NCBI GenBank assembly: GCA_963739985.1
Contig: CAVUCE010000006.1
Coordinates: 1-64,000 of the forward strand
DNA from: CAVUCE01 sp963739985
Lineage (GTDB): Bacteria; Bacteroidota; Ignavibacteria; Ignavibacteriales; Ignavibacteriaceae
Reading direction: 5' to 3'
DNA length: 64,000 nt
This document shows positions 57,312-64,000 of this stretch, in pieces. The notes beneath the pieces were generated by a model that did not search any database, was not told where the DNA came from, and saw only the letters and a program-made list of their open reading frames with translations. The position numbers were made by a program, and so were the translations under genes. The first letter of the stretch is position 1. Every line of letters begins with the position of its first letter.

Positions 57312-58358
57312 CTATTTAGAAATCTCATTGTATTGTTCATTGAATGTTAATTTCTTATCTACAATCGGAGCCAACTGTCCCAGTTTATCCATCATTTTTT
57401 TGAAATTTTTTGGAGTTAAAGATTGAAATCCATCTGATAAAGCTTGATTCGGATGATTATGAACTTCTATCATCAAACCGTCTGCGCCGCAAGCTATTGC
57501 TGCCATAGACATTGGAGCTACTTTATCCCACATTCCAATTCCGTGTGAAGGATCGACGATAACAGGTAAGTGAGATTGCTTTTTAATAACCGGAACTGCA
57601 TTTAAGTCTAAAGTATTTCTTGTCATAGTTTCGAAAGTTCTAATTCCGCGTTCACACAAAATAACATTGAAGTTACCTTGAGATAAAATATATTCTGCGC
57701 TCATCAAAAGATCTTCAATTGTTGCAGCCAAACCTCTTTTTAACAGAACCGGATTTTTAATTGCGCCTACTTGTTCCAGCAATGTAAAGTTTTGCATATT
57801 TCTGGCACCGATTTGAATTATATCCGAAACTTCCGCAATTGCTTGAAGAGTATCTGTATCTTTTGCTTCAGTAACTATTATCATTCCAAGTTCTTTTTTT
57901 ACTTCCTGAAGATACTCTAAACCTTCTTCTTTTAAGCCCTGGAAAGAGTAAGGGCTTGATCTCGGTTTATAAGCTCCGGCGCGTAAACATTTAATTCCCA
58001 TTTCTTTCAATTCACCTGCAATATCAAAAAGCTGCTGACGGCTTTCAATCGAACAAGGACCGGCAATAACTGTTAATTCATCTCCGCCGATTAAAGTATC
58101 TCCAATAGAAATTACCGTATCCTCCTGTTTCATTTCCCTGCTAACTAATTTATACGGTTTGGAAACACGCACCACTTCTTCAACAGAATCCATTATCTTA
58201 AAATCTTCTGTTGATAAATCTTTTGTTTGTCCGGTAACTCCAATGGCTAGCTTGAAGTTTCCGGTAATCAAGTGCGGAGTACAACCGAGTGATAATATTT
58301 TGGATTCTACCTTTTCGACGTCCTCTTTCGGCGCATCTAGTTTCATCATGATAACCAT
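57312..58358 (-). CDS. aroF: DAHP synthase, class I-beta with N-terminal regulatory domain
   Basis: Joins PEP and erythrose 4-phosphate, the first step of the shikimate pathway. The 348-residue protein has an N-terminal ferredoxin/ACT-like domain (residues 1-70) as in Thermotoga-type enzymes, usually the site of Tyr or Phe inhibition, then AGPCSIES, RAGAYKPRSSPYSFQG, LLKRGLAATIEDLLMSAEYI, and VDPSHGIG. The ATG at 58358 follows AGGAG and overlaps trpF by 13 bases. Its location inside the trp operon ties shikimate flux to tryptophan control. Confidence 0.95.
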   Translation of the reverse strand: MVIMMKLDAPKEDVEKVESKILSLGCTPHLITGNFKLAIGVTGQTKDLSTEDFKIMDSVEEVVRVSKPYKLVSREMKQEDTVISIGDTLIGGDELTVIAGPCSIESRQQLFDIAGELKEMGIKCLRAGAYKPRSSPYSFQGLKEEGLEYLQEVKKELGMIIVTEAKDTDTLQAIAEVSDIIQIGARNMQNFTLLEQVGAIKNPVLLKRGLAATIEDLLMSAEYILSQGNFNVILCERGIRTFETMTRNTLDLNAVPVIKKQSHLPVIVDPSHGIGMWDKVAPMSMAAIACGADGLMIEVHNHPNQALSDGFQSLTPKNFKKMMDKLGQLAPIVDKKLTFNEQYNEISK

Positions 58359-58972
58359 TTTTGGCTCCTAAGTTTATTTAATTTGTTAAAAAATAATCTA
58401 ATTTTTGTTTCGTCTTTTTTACCCGGCGTTAATTCCAATGAAGAAGATAAATCAACTGCCGCCGGTTTTATATTATTGAATACAAACTCAATGTTATCTG
58501 CAGAAATACCTCCGGCCAAAATTATTTTAGATCTTTTATCTTCCGGTATTAAATTCCAATCAATTGTTTTCCCGGTGCCGCCATATTCTTTTTCGGAAAA
58601 TGCGTCCAGTAAGATTGAACAATTATTTAATTCCGCTAACTTAGAATAATCATCTTCAGATTTTATTCTTACCGCTTTTATAACAGGAAGATTTATCGCA
58701 TCAATTTCTTTTTGTGTTTCATCGCCGTGTAATTGTACTGCATTGAGTTTTATTTTTCGTGCTGTCTCTTCTATATTCGCGGAAGTCTCATTTACAAAAA
58801 CTCCAACTTTCAAAGTAAAAGGAGAGAGATGCTTTATAATTTCTTTTGCTTTCTCAGGCGAAATAAATCTTTTACTTTTATCGTAAAAAATAAATCCTAT
58901 TGCGTCGGCTCCTTGTGATTCACAAAGCATGGCATCTTCTAAGTTTGTTATACCGCAAATCTTAACTTTCAC
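58346..58972 (-). CDS. trpF: Phosphoribosylanthranilate isomerase
   Basis: Third committed step of tryptophan synthesis, an Amadori rearrangement. A 208-residue barrel with KVKICGITNLEDA (catalytic Cys), GFIFYDKSKRFISPE, VQLHGDE, LLDAFSEKEYGGTGKTIDW (catalytic Asp) and the end LAGGISADNI. It overlaps trpC by 11 bases and aroF by 13. Confidence 0.96.
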   Translation of the reverse strand: MKVKICGITNLEDAMLCESQGADAIGFIFYDKSKRFISPEKAKEIIKHLSPFTLKVGVFVNETSANIEETARKIKLNAVQLHGDETQKEIDAINLPVIKAVRIKSEDDYSKLAELNNCSILLDAFSEKEYGGTGKTIDWNLIPEDKRSKIILAGGISADNIEFVFNNIKPAAVDLSSSLELTPGKKDETKIRLFFNKLNKLRSQKWLS

Positions 58973-59756
58973 GCATGCACCATTCTTTTAATTCTTGTAA
59001 ACCGGATTTAATATTATTTGACCGCATTAAATGTTCGCCGACTAAAACAGCATTTGCGCCTGTATTTTTTAAAAAATCTAGATCTTCTTTTTTGCTGATT
59101 CCGCTTTCAGCTATGAGTAGAATATCATTCGGTAAAAATTTTGAAAGTTCCAAAGTTGTTGAAAGATCAACAGAAAAATTCTTTAAGTTCCTGTTATTAA
59201 CTCCGATTATTTTATTCGTATTAAAATCTATTTTTTCAAGCTGATCTTTTGAATGAAGTTCCAACAGCACTTCAAGCCCAATTTCGGAAGCTGTTTGTGT
59301 CAAATCTTTAATTTGACTTTTTGAAAGAGCTTCGCATATAAGCAGAATTAAATCAGCTCCGTTTGCCTTTGCTTCTAATACTTGGAATTCGTCTATAATA
59401 AAGTCTTTTCTTAATAGCGGCTTAGCGTCTAATTTTGCAATATCTTTTAAGAATTCAATATTGCCCTGGAAAAATTGTTTATCTGTTAAAACAGAAATTG
59501 CGTCAGCTCCACCTTCAATATATTGTTCCGCAATTTTTAAGTGATTAAAATCCGGCTTAATTAATCCTTTGGAAGGGCTTGCTTTTTTTACTTCCGAAAT
59601 CACAGCAATGTTGGCGCTATTTTTTACCGGTTCATAAAACTTCTTATTCTGTTTTTCAAAGAATTCCATAGTCTGAAATGAAGAAAGAGTATATTTTTTC
59701 TTCAAATCATAGACTTCATTTTTTTTAACTTCTAATATTTCAGTAAGAATGCTCAA
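58962..59756 (-). CDS. trpC: Indole-3-glycerol phosphate synthase
   Basis: Converts CdRP to indole-3-glycerol phosphate. The 264-residue barrel has AVISEVKKASPSKGLI (catalytic Glu and Lys), AISVLTDKQFFQG, PLLRKDFIIDEFQV (catalytic Lys), IIGVNNRNLKNF and AESGISKKED. It is a separate protein from TrpF, unlike the fused form of E. coli. Fifteen bases separate it from trpD. Confidence 0.97.
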   Translation of the reverse strand: MSILTEILEVKKNEVYDLKKKYTLSSFQTMEFFEKQNKKFYEPVKNSANIAVISEVKKASPSKGLIKPDFNHLKIAEQYIEGGADAISVLTDKQFFQGNIEFLKDIAKLDAKPLLRKDFIIDEFQVLEAKANGADLILLICEALSKSQIKDLTQTASEIGLEVLLELHSKDQLEKIDFNTNKIIGVNNRNLKNFSVDLSTTLELSKFLPNDILLIAESGISKKEDLDFLKNTGANAVLVGEHLMRSNNIKSGLQELKEWCMRES

Positions 59757-59770
59757 CTCGATTTCCTGTA

Positions 59771-60796
59771 TTAGCTATTTTGTACGGAACTAAATATTTT
59801 CAGTTCATTTAATTTTGCTAAAGCTGCTCCGGATTTTATAGATTCTTCAGCAGCGTTTTTGCAATCATTTAGGTTATCTGAAAATCCGGCGCTGTATAAT
59901 GCCAGGGCTGAGTTAGCTGCAATTGTATGAAAAGCTCCATTTGTAGTTTTGTTTTCAAAAACCTCTAAAATAATTTTTGCATTATCTTCCGGCGTTCCTC
60001 CTTTTATAGCATCAAAAGTTATTTTGGGATAACCGAAAGTTTCGTTTGTAATGGCATAAGATTTTATTTCTTTGCCGTTGTTAAATTCATGAACTTCTGT
60101 TACATCGCCGAGATAAATTTCATCATATCGATCAACGCTGCACAAAAAACATACTTTTTCCATATCTAAATATTTCGCAGCTTCAGCCATAGTTTTTGCA
60201 GCCTGTATGTTAAATGTTCCGATAATTTGTTTTTTCACATTTGCGGGATTTGTTAAAGGACCGAGCATATTAAAAACAGTTTTCATCCCGAGTTCTTTTC
60301 TAACCGGCGCAGCGTATTTCATTGCAGGGTGATATTGAGGTGCAAACAAAAACGCAATTCCAATTTTATTAAGCGCTCTCTCAGAATCTTCTTTACTCAT
60401 ATTAATATTAACGCCTAGTTTTTGAAGAACATCAGCGCTTCCGGATTTGCTGGAAATTGATCTGTTACCGTGTTTAGCAACTTTTACTCCGGCTCCCGCT
60501 ACAGTAAAAGAAACCGCAGTTGAAATATTAAAGCTTCCCGAATTATCTCCGCCTGTGCCGCAAACATCAATAACGTTGTCATCTTCAACATTTATTTTTA
60601 TGCTTTTATCGCGCATAGCTTTTGCAAAGCCCGCCACTTCTTCCGGCATTTCGCCTTTAGCTTTTAGAGCAATTAAAAATCCCGCAAGATGAGAATTGTT
60701 AACACTGCCGCTCATTATTTCACTCATAACAAACGAAGCTTCATCGAAAGTTAAATTTTCTTTCTCGATAACTTTTTCTAAATATTCTTTAATCAT
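59771..60796 (-). CDS. trpD: Anthranilate phosphoribosyltransferase
   Basis: Transfers phosphoribose to anthranilate. The 341-residue protein has DVCGTGGDNSGSFNIST, VAKHGNRSISSKSGSADVLQKLGV, FAPQYHPAMKYAAPVRKELGMKTVFNMLGPLTNP (two quoted parts run on in the protein) and GTPEDNA. It is separate from TrpG. Its ATG overlaps the trpG stop in ATGA. Confidence 0.97.
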   Translation of the reverse strand: MIKEYLEKVIEKENLTFDEASFVMSEIMSGSVNNSHLAGFLIALKAKGEMPEEVAGFAKAMRDKSIKINVEDDNVIDVCGTGGDNSGSFNISTAVSFTVAGAGVKVAKHGNRSISSKSGSADVLQKLGVNINMSKEDSERALNKIGIAFLFAPQYHPAMKYAAPVRKELGMKTVFNMLGPLTNPANVKKQIIGTFNIQAAKTMAEAAKYLDMEKVCFLCSVDRYDEIYLGDVTEVHEFNNGKEIKSYAITNETFGYPKITFDAIKGGTPEDNAKIILEVFENKTTNGAFHTIAANSALALYSAGFSDNLNDCKNAAEESIKSGAALAKLNELKIFSSVQNS

Positions 60797-61362
60797 AATG
60801 CTAACCAGTTTTTTATTAAATTTTTTCCTTCGTAAGTTAGAATCGATTCCGGGTGGAATTGTATTCCTTCAACCGGATCTGATTTATGACGCATTCCCAT
60901 GATTAAGCCATCTTCTGACTCAGCGGAGATTTCGAGAACATCCGGCAACGATTCTCTATCGACTATAAGAGAATGATATCTTGTAGCGTCGAAGTTTTGG
61001 TTAATATTTTTGAAAATTGTTTTTTGGTCGTGATTAATTTTTGAAGTTTTACCATGCATTAAAACCGGAGCTTTAATTACTTTTCCATCGTATGCAACGC
61101 CAATTGCCTGATGTCCCAAACAAACTCCGAGAATTGGAATTTGTTTGCCAAAATGTTTTATAGCCTTTAAAGAAGCATTTGAATCCTCAGGTTTTCCGGG
61201 TCCGGGAGAAATTAAAATCTTATCCGGTTTAAGTTCATCAATCTGGTTTTCATCAACTTCATCATTTCTTTTTATGATAAGTTCGATATGTTGTTCACCT
61301 AAAAGTTGAACAAGGTTATAAGTGAACGAATCGTAATTATCAATTACCAGAATTTTCATCAA
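60793..61362 (-). CDS. trpG: Anthranilate synthase glutamine amidotransferase subunit
   Basis: Supplies ammonia from glutamine to TrpE. A 189-residue class I amidotransferase with IDNYDSFTYNLVQ, the ISPGPGKPED loop, the nucleophile Cys in GVCLGHQAIG, and His/Glu in GIQFHPESILT. It overlaps trpE by 23 bases and trpD by four, which points to translational coupling. It may also serve folate synthesis as PabA; no pab gene is nearby. Confidence 0.97.
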   Translation of the reverse strand: MMKILVIDNYDSFTYNLVQLLGEQHIELIIKRNDEVDENQIDELKPDKILISPGPGKPEDSNASLKAIKHFGKQIPILGVCLGHQAIGVAYDGKVIKAPVLMHGKTSKINHDQKTIFKNINQNFDATRYHSLIVDRESLPDVLEISAESEDGLIMGMRHKSDPVEGIQFHPESILTYEGKNLIKNWLAL

Positions 61363-62815
61363 TTACCTCTGCGTATTTTAAGGCGTTTACCATTGCCGCT
61401 GATTTATTTCTAATTTCTTTTGCTTCGAGTTCGGGTTTACTGTCTGCTACAATTCCAGCTCCGGCTTGCCAGTATATTGTATTCCCGTTTGTAAATAAAG
61501 TTCTAATTGCAATACACATATCTAAGTTTCCGGAATAATCGAAGTAACCGACGGCGCCGGCATAAACATTTCTTCTTTTTGTTTCGTAATCTTCAATTAA
61601 TTGAATAGCTCTAATTTTAGGTGCGCCGGAAACTGTTCCCGCCGGAAAAGAAGCCATCAAAGCATCGATTGAATCTTTATCATCCGCAAGCATTCCCTCA
61701 ACTTTTGAGACCATGTGCATTACATGAGAATATTTTTGAACTTTTAAACTTTCCGTTACTTCTACAGTTCCGTATTTGCAAACTCTTCCTAAATCGTTTC
61801 TGGCTAAATCAACAAGCATTGTATGTTCCGCTAGTTCTTTAGGATCGTGAAGCATTTCTTCCGCCAGTGCTTTTTCTTCTTCCGGATTTTTTCCGCGTCT
61901 TCTGGTTCCCGCAATCGGTAAGATTTTAGCTTTTCTGTTTATCACTTTTAGCAAATCTTCGGGTGATGTTCCGATTATTTTGAAGTCGTTTTCAAATTCT
62001 AAATAATACATATACGGCGAAGGATTTATAATTCGCAAAGCACGATATACATTTAGTGAATCACCTTTGAAATCGGATGAAAATCTTTTTGATAAAACTA
62101 TCTGAAAAATATCGCCTTCTACAATATTATTTTTTCCGGCTTCTACTTGTTTATAAAATTCTTCGGGATCAAATAGTTCCTGGACTTCGCCATCAAGTTT
62201 AAAATCGGAAGTATGATCAACCGGTTTTCTGAGATCGGCTTTTAGTTTTGCGATTTCATTTTTGGCATTTTTATAAGCTTCATCAAGATTTGTGTCTTTA
62301 TCGATTGAAACGTTGGTTATTAAAATTATTTGATGTTTGAAATGATCGAAGGCGAGAATTGTATGATAGAGGCCAAAAATTGAATCAGGGTTTTGAGAAT
62401 GATTAGAATTGAACTGAATTACATTTTCAATTAAGCCTACATTTTCATACCCGAGATATCCGACAATTCCTCCGGTGAAATCGGGCAGAGATCCGAGTTG
62501 AGGCTGTTTCCGCTTACTGATTTCACTTCTTATATAATTGAAAATCGATTCCGTTATTTTCTTAGATTTACCGTCTCGCGTGAGAGTTATTTCTTTCCCG
62601 GTATTTTTAATCGTTAGTTCCGGCGATTTCCCGATGAAAGAATATCTTGCCATTGAAGCAGAACCTTCTACGGATTCGAACAAGAAACTCTGTTCATCTT
62701 TTTCCCGTATCTTCAAATAAGCTAAAACAGGCGTTAGTAAGTCAGCCGTAATAACTTCATAAACGGGAATCAAATTATATGTTTTTGCTAATTCTTTAAA
62801 TTCTTCAATTTTCAT
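61340..62815 (-). CDS. trpE: Anthranilate synthase component I
   Basis: Converts chorismate to anthranilate, the first committed step. The 491-residue protein has the Trp feedback motif as FLFESVEG (the Ser of LLES-type motifs is kept), and the chorismate-binding end IVEGDIFQIVLSKRF, SPEDLLKV, PIAGTRRRGKNPEEE, DLARNDLGRVCKYGTV, MASFPAGTVSGAPKIRAIQLI and AGAGIVADS. I chose the ATG at 62815 because GGAAG lies seven bases upstream, right after the attenuator. First gene of the operon trpEGDCF-aroF-trpBA. Confidence 0.97.
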   Translation of the reverse strand: MKIEEFKELAKTYNLIPVYEVITADLLTPVLAYLKIREKDEQSFLFESVEGSASMARYSFIGKSPELTIKNTGKEITLTRDGKSKKITESIFNYIRSEISKRKQPQLGSLPDFTGGIVGYLGYENVGLIENVIQFNSNHSQNPDSIFGLYHTILAFDHFKHQIILITNVSIDKDTNLDEAYKNAKNEIAKLKADLRKPVDHTSDFKLDGEVQELFDPEEFYKQVEAGKNNIVEGDIFQIVLSKRFSSDFKGDSLNVYRALRIINPSPYMYYLEFENDFKIIGTSPEDLLKVINRKAKILPIAGTRRRGKNPEEEKALAEEMLHDPKELAEHTMLVDLARNDLGRVCKYGTVEVTESLKVQKYSHVMHMVSKVEGMLADDKDSIDALMASFPAGTVSGAPKIRAIQLIEDYETKRRNVYAGAVGYFDYSGNLDMCIAIRTLFTNGNTIYWQAGAGIVADSKPELEAKEIRNKSAAMVNALKYAEVIDENSGN

Positions 62816-62826
62816 AATTCTTCCAT

Positions 62827-62866
62827 AAAACAAAAAAACCCTTCCCAGTTAAACTGAGAAGGGTTT
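62827..62866 (-). terminator. trp attenuator terminator
   Basis: On the minus strand AAACCCTTCTCAGTT and AACTGGGAAGGGTTT form a 15-pair stem with one U-G, followed by TTTTTTTGTTTT. It ends 11 bases before the trpE ATG, so reading through it decides operon expression. The 5' arm (62853-62860) can instead pair with AUUGAGAA at 62882-62889, eight pairs, a candidate antiterminator. Confidence 0.9.
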
Positions 62867-62890
62867 CTTAAATAAAAATATTTCTCAATA

Positions 62891-62986
62891 TCACTGGATC
62901 ACATTATCTGACGTACTAAACCACCACCAAAAATTTTGGCCGCTAAAATAATAATTGTGATAATATGTTCCAGAGATATTCTTCAT
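62891..62986 (-). CDS. trpL: trp operon leader peptide with three consecutive Trp codons
   Basis: A 31-codon frame beginning MKNISGTYYHNYYFSGQ and continuing NFWWWFSTSDNVIQ, stop TGA at 62893-62891. It has three Trp codons in a row (62929-62921), four Tyr and three Phe codons. It lies between a promoter and the terminator in front of trpE. The stop sits two bases before the antiterminator strand (62889-62882): a ribosome at the stop would cover it and let the terminator form, whereas one stalled at the Trp codons would leave it free. This is the logic of classical trp attenuation. No strong ribosome site is seen; the message would start about ten bases upstream. Confidence 0.88.
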   Translation of the reverse strand: MKNISGTYYHNYYFSGQNFWWWFSTSDNVIQ

Positions 62987-62999
62987 AATTTGTGTTACA

Positions 63000-63027
63000 A
63001 ATATATTAGACTTTTTATTATTGTCAA
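63000..63027 (-). promoter_or_regulatory. Promoter of the trp operon
   Basis: The minus strand has TTGACA (63027-63022), 16 bases, then TATATT (63005-63000), extended to TATATTTG. Read the Bacteroidota way it is TTG-N19-TAnnTTTG, identical in form to the helicase promoter at 5793. Start of transcription would be near 62993-62995, just ahead of the leader peptide. Confidence 0.75.
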
Positions 63028-63416
63028 TAACAAATACCGGTTTTTAACAAAAAGTTAATCTAAAACACCTGATTATTGAATAAATATTCGGAAAAGCTGC
63101 GCAGCATTTCAGCCTAAATTGTATTCATGATAAAAAATAACTGTAACTTAAAATACTAAAAGTCATTATTTCTTACTGAAAAATGTTGGAACTTTAATTT
63201 AATTTGTGAGAAATATATTAAATACATAAAAATGCAAATGTTAAAAGAACACTACTAGCATTCAGAAAAACAAAATTCTTGTAATTAAGCCGGAAAGAAC
63301 TTTTGAGCAACCCTAAAATATAGACATAAATAATCGTTGATATTTCTTCATTCCTTGAAATAGTAAAATAATTCTCTGTATATTTAAATGATAAATTAAA
63401 AACATTATGAAGATTC
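63028..63416. other. Non-coding stretch between the trp promoter and panD
   Basis: An AT-rich 389-base gap between divergent genes. I see no reading frame, RNA gene or clear repeat in it. Confidence 0.5.
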
Positions 63417-63774
63417 ATGACACGAGAAATGTTCAAATCGAAAATACACCGGGCAACGGTAACGATGGCGGAATTGTATTACGAAGGAAGTATAACAATT
63501 GATAAAGATCTTTTAGACGAAGCAGATATTTTACCACATGAAAAAGTTCAAGTAGTAAATGTGAACACCGGAACTCGTTTAGAAACTTATACATTAGAAG
63601 GTCCTGCAGGTAGCGGAATGATTTGTTTAAATGGTCCGGCTGCAAGATTAGGAACTGTTGGCGACGAAGTAATTATAATTACTTACAGCTCATTTGACTG
63701 AAGAAGAAGCAAAAAAGCACAAACCGAGAGTTGTTCTCGTCGATAAAGAGAATAAAGTAAAACAAATTTTGTGA
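63417..63774 (+). pseudogene. panD: Aspartate 1-decarboxylase, interrupted by a single-base insertion
   Basis: Makes beta-alanine for pantothenate with a self-generated pyruvoyl group. The start MTREMFKSKIHRATVTMAEL and the self-cleavage site YYEGS (Gly24-Ser25, same numbering as E. coli) are intact, as are VVNVNTGTRLETYT and GMICLNGPAARLGTVGDEVIII. The frame then stops at TGA 63699-63701. Removing C63689 or T63690 reads TYSHLTEEEAKKHKPRVVLV and ends at 63774, giving 118 residues, the normal length. The lost tail is short, so even a real frameshift might leave partial function. Confidence 0.92.
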
Positions 63775-63869
63775 CGGAATATAACTGAACGTACTGCTTC
63801 AATTTTACTTCATTGATTTTATTAAGTGATTTATTTATTATTAAATACACTTAAAATGTAGGGTTAATT

Positions 63870-64000
63870 ATGAAAAAGTTATTGATGATTTTCGTATTGG
63901 GGTTAACAATTTCAACTTTTGCGCAGTATAAAAATCCCGGATTTCCAACTGAAACCGTTAAGGATGGAATTATATCTCAAAATTCAAATAATTTATTCGG
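63870..64000 (+). CDS. Start of an exported protein, truncated by the window edge
   Basis: An open frame from ATG at 63870 to the window end (43 codons). It begins MKKLLMIFVLGLTISTFAQ, a clear signal peptide cleaved after FAQ or near it, then YKNPGFPTETVKDGII. TAGGG precedes the start at a distance of eight bases. Too little is present to name a family. Confidence 0.7.
   Translation, partial: MKKLLMIFVLGLTISTFAQYKNPGFPTETVKDGIISQNSNNLF

Overview
The window comes from an AT-rich bacterium of the Bacteroidota/Chlorobi/Ignavibacteria lineage, most probably an Ignavibacteria (Ignavibacterium/Melioribacter-like) chromosome. Evidence: secreted FG-GAP proteins ending in a type IX secretion sorting domain with the QNYPNPFNP motif, gldA-gldF-gldG, a bacilliredoxin of the YtxJ family, an AraC regulator with a metal-binding front end beside copA/copZ, and two promoters of the TTG-N19-TAnnTTTG form. 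The placement is inferred from family content; I could not run a 16S search.

Layout. 1-4744: a 5'-truncated 16S gene, tRNA-Ile, tRNA-Ala, 23S, 5S and a terminator. 4.8-16.2 kb: FKBP isomerase, DEAD-box helicase, membrane-bound MutS-like ATPase, amino-acid dehydrogenase-like protein, FG-GAP protein, ABC-F protein, trypsin-like lipoprotein and bacilliredoxin. 16.4-20.6 kb: gldA, gldF, gldG and a frameshifted DUF4340 gene. 20.7-23.9 kb: copper export and its likely regulator. 24.1-27.1 kb: a barrel protein, a LolA-like protein, dapF and a small ABM-like protein. 27.2-37.0 kb: the standout locus, a likely electron-transfer system. It has a membrane protein with the histidine spacing of a diheme cytochrome b, a TPR protein, a membrane-anchored ferredoxin-flavoprotein, a 20-heme c-type cytochrome, a 46-heme c-type cytochrome made of 72-residue repeats, and an outer-membrane barrel. 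Its logic reads as quinol or NAD(P)H to the b and flavin/Fe-S proteins, then periplasmic multihemes, then the cell surface. 37.3-54.7 kb: PHP and phosphoesterase enzymes, tRNA-Arg, a palindromic repeat, FG-GAP protein, efp-accB-accC, gcvH, guaA, TPR/PBP1 proteins, radC, LysM protein, phoH, mazG and a RidA homologue.

55.3-63.0 kb: a complete minus-strand operon trpE-G-D-C-F-aroF-B-A. Upstream is an unannotated attenuator: a promoter, a 31-codon leader peptide with three consecutive Trp codons (also four Tyr and three Phe), a possible antiterminator pairing, and an intrinsic terminator ending 11 bases before the trpE start codon. The window closes with panD and the start of a secreted protein.

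Three conserved genes (trpB, panD, DUF4340) are each broken by one single-base indel. radC lacks a normal start codon and seems to begin with CTG. The clustering of such defects in genes that should be intact suggests either consensus sequencing errors or real decay, and should be resolved from reads before functional conclusions are drawn.
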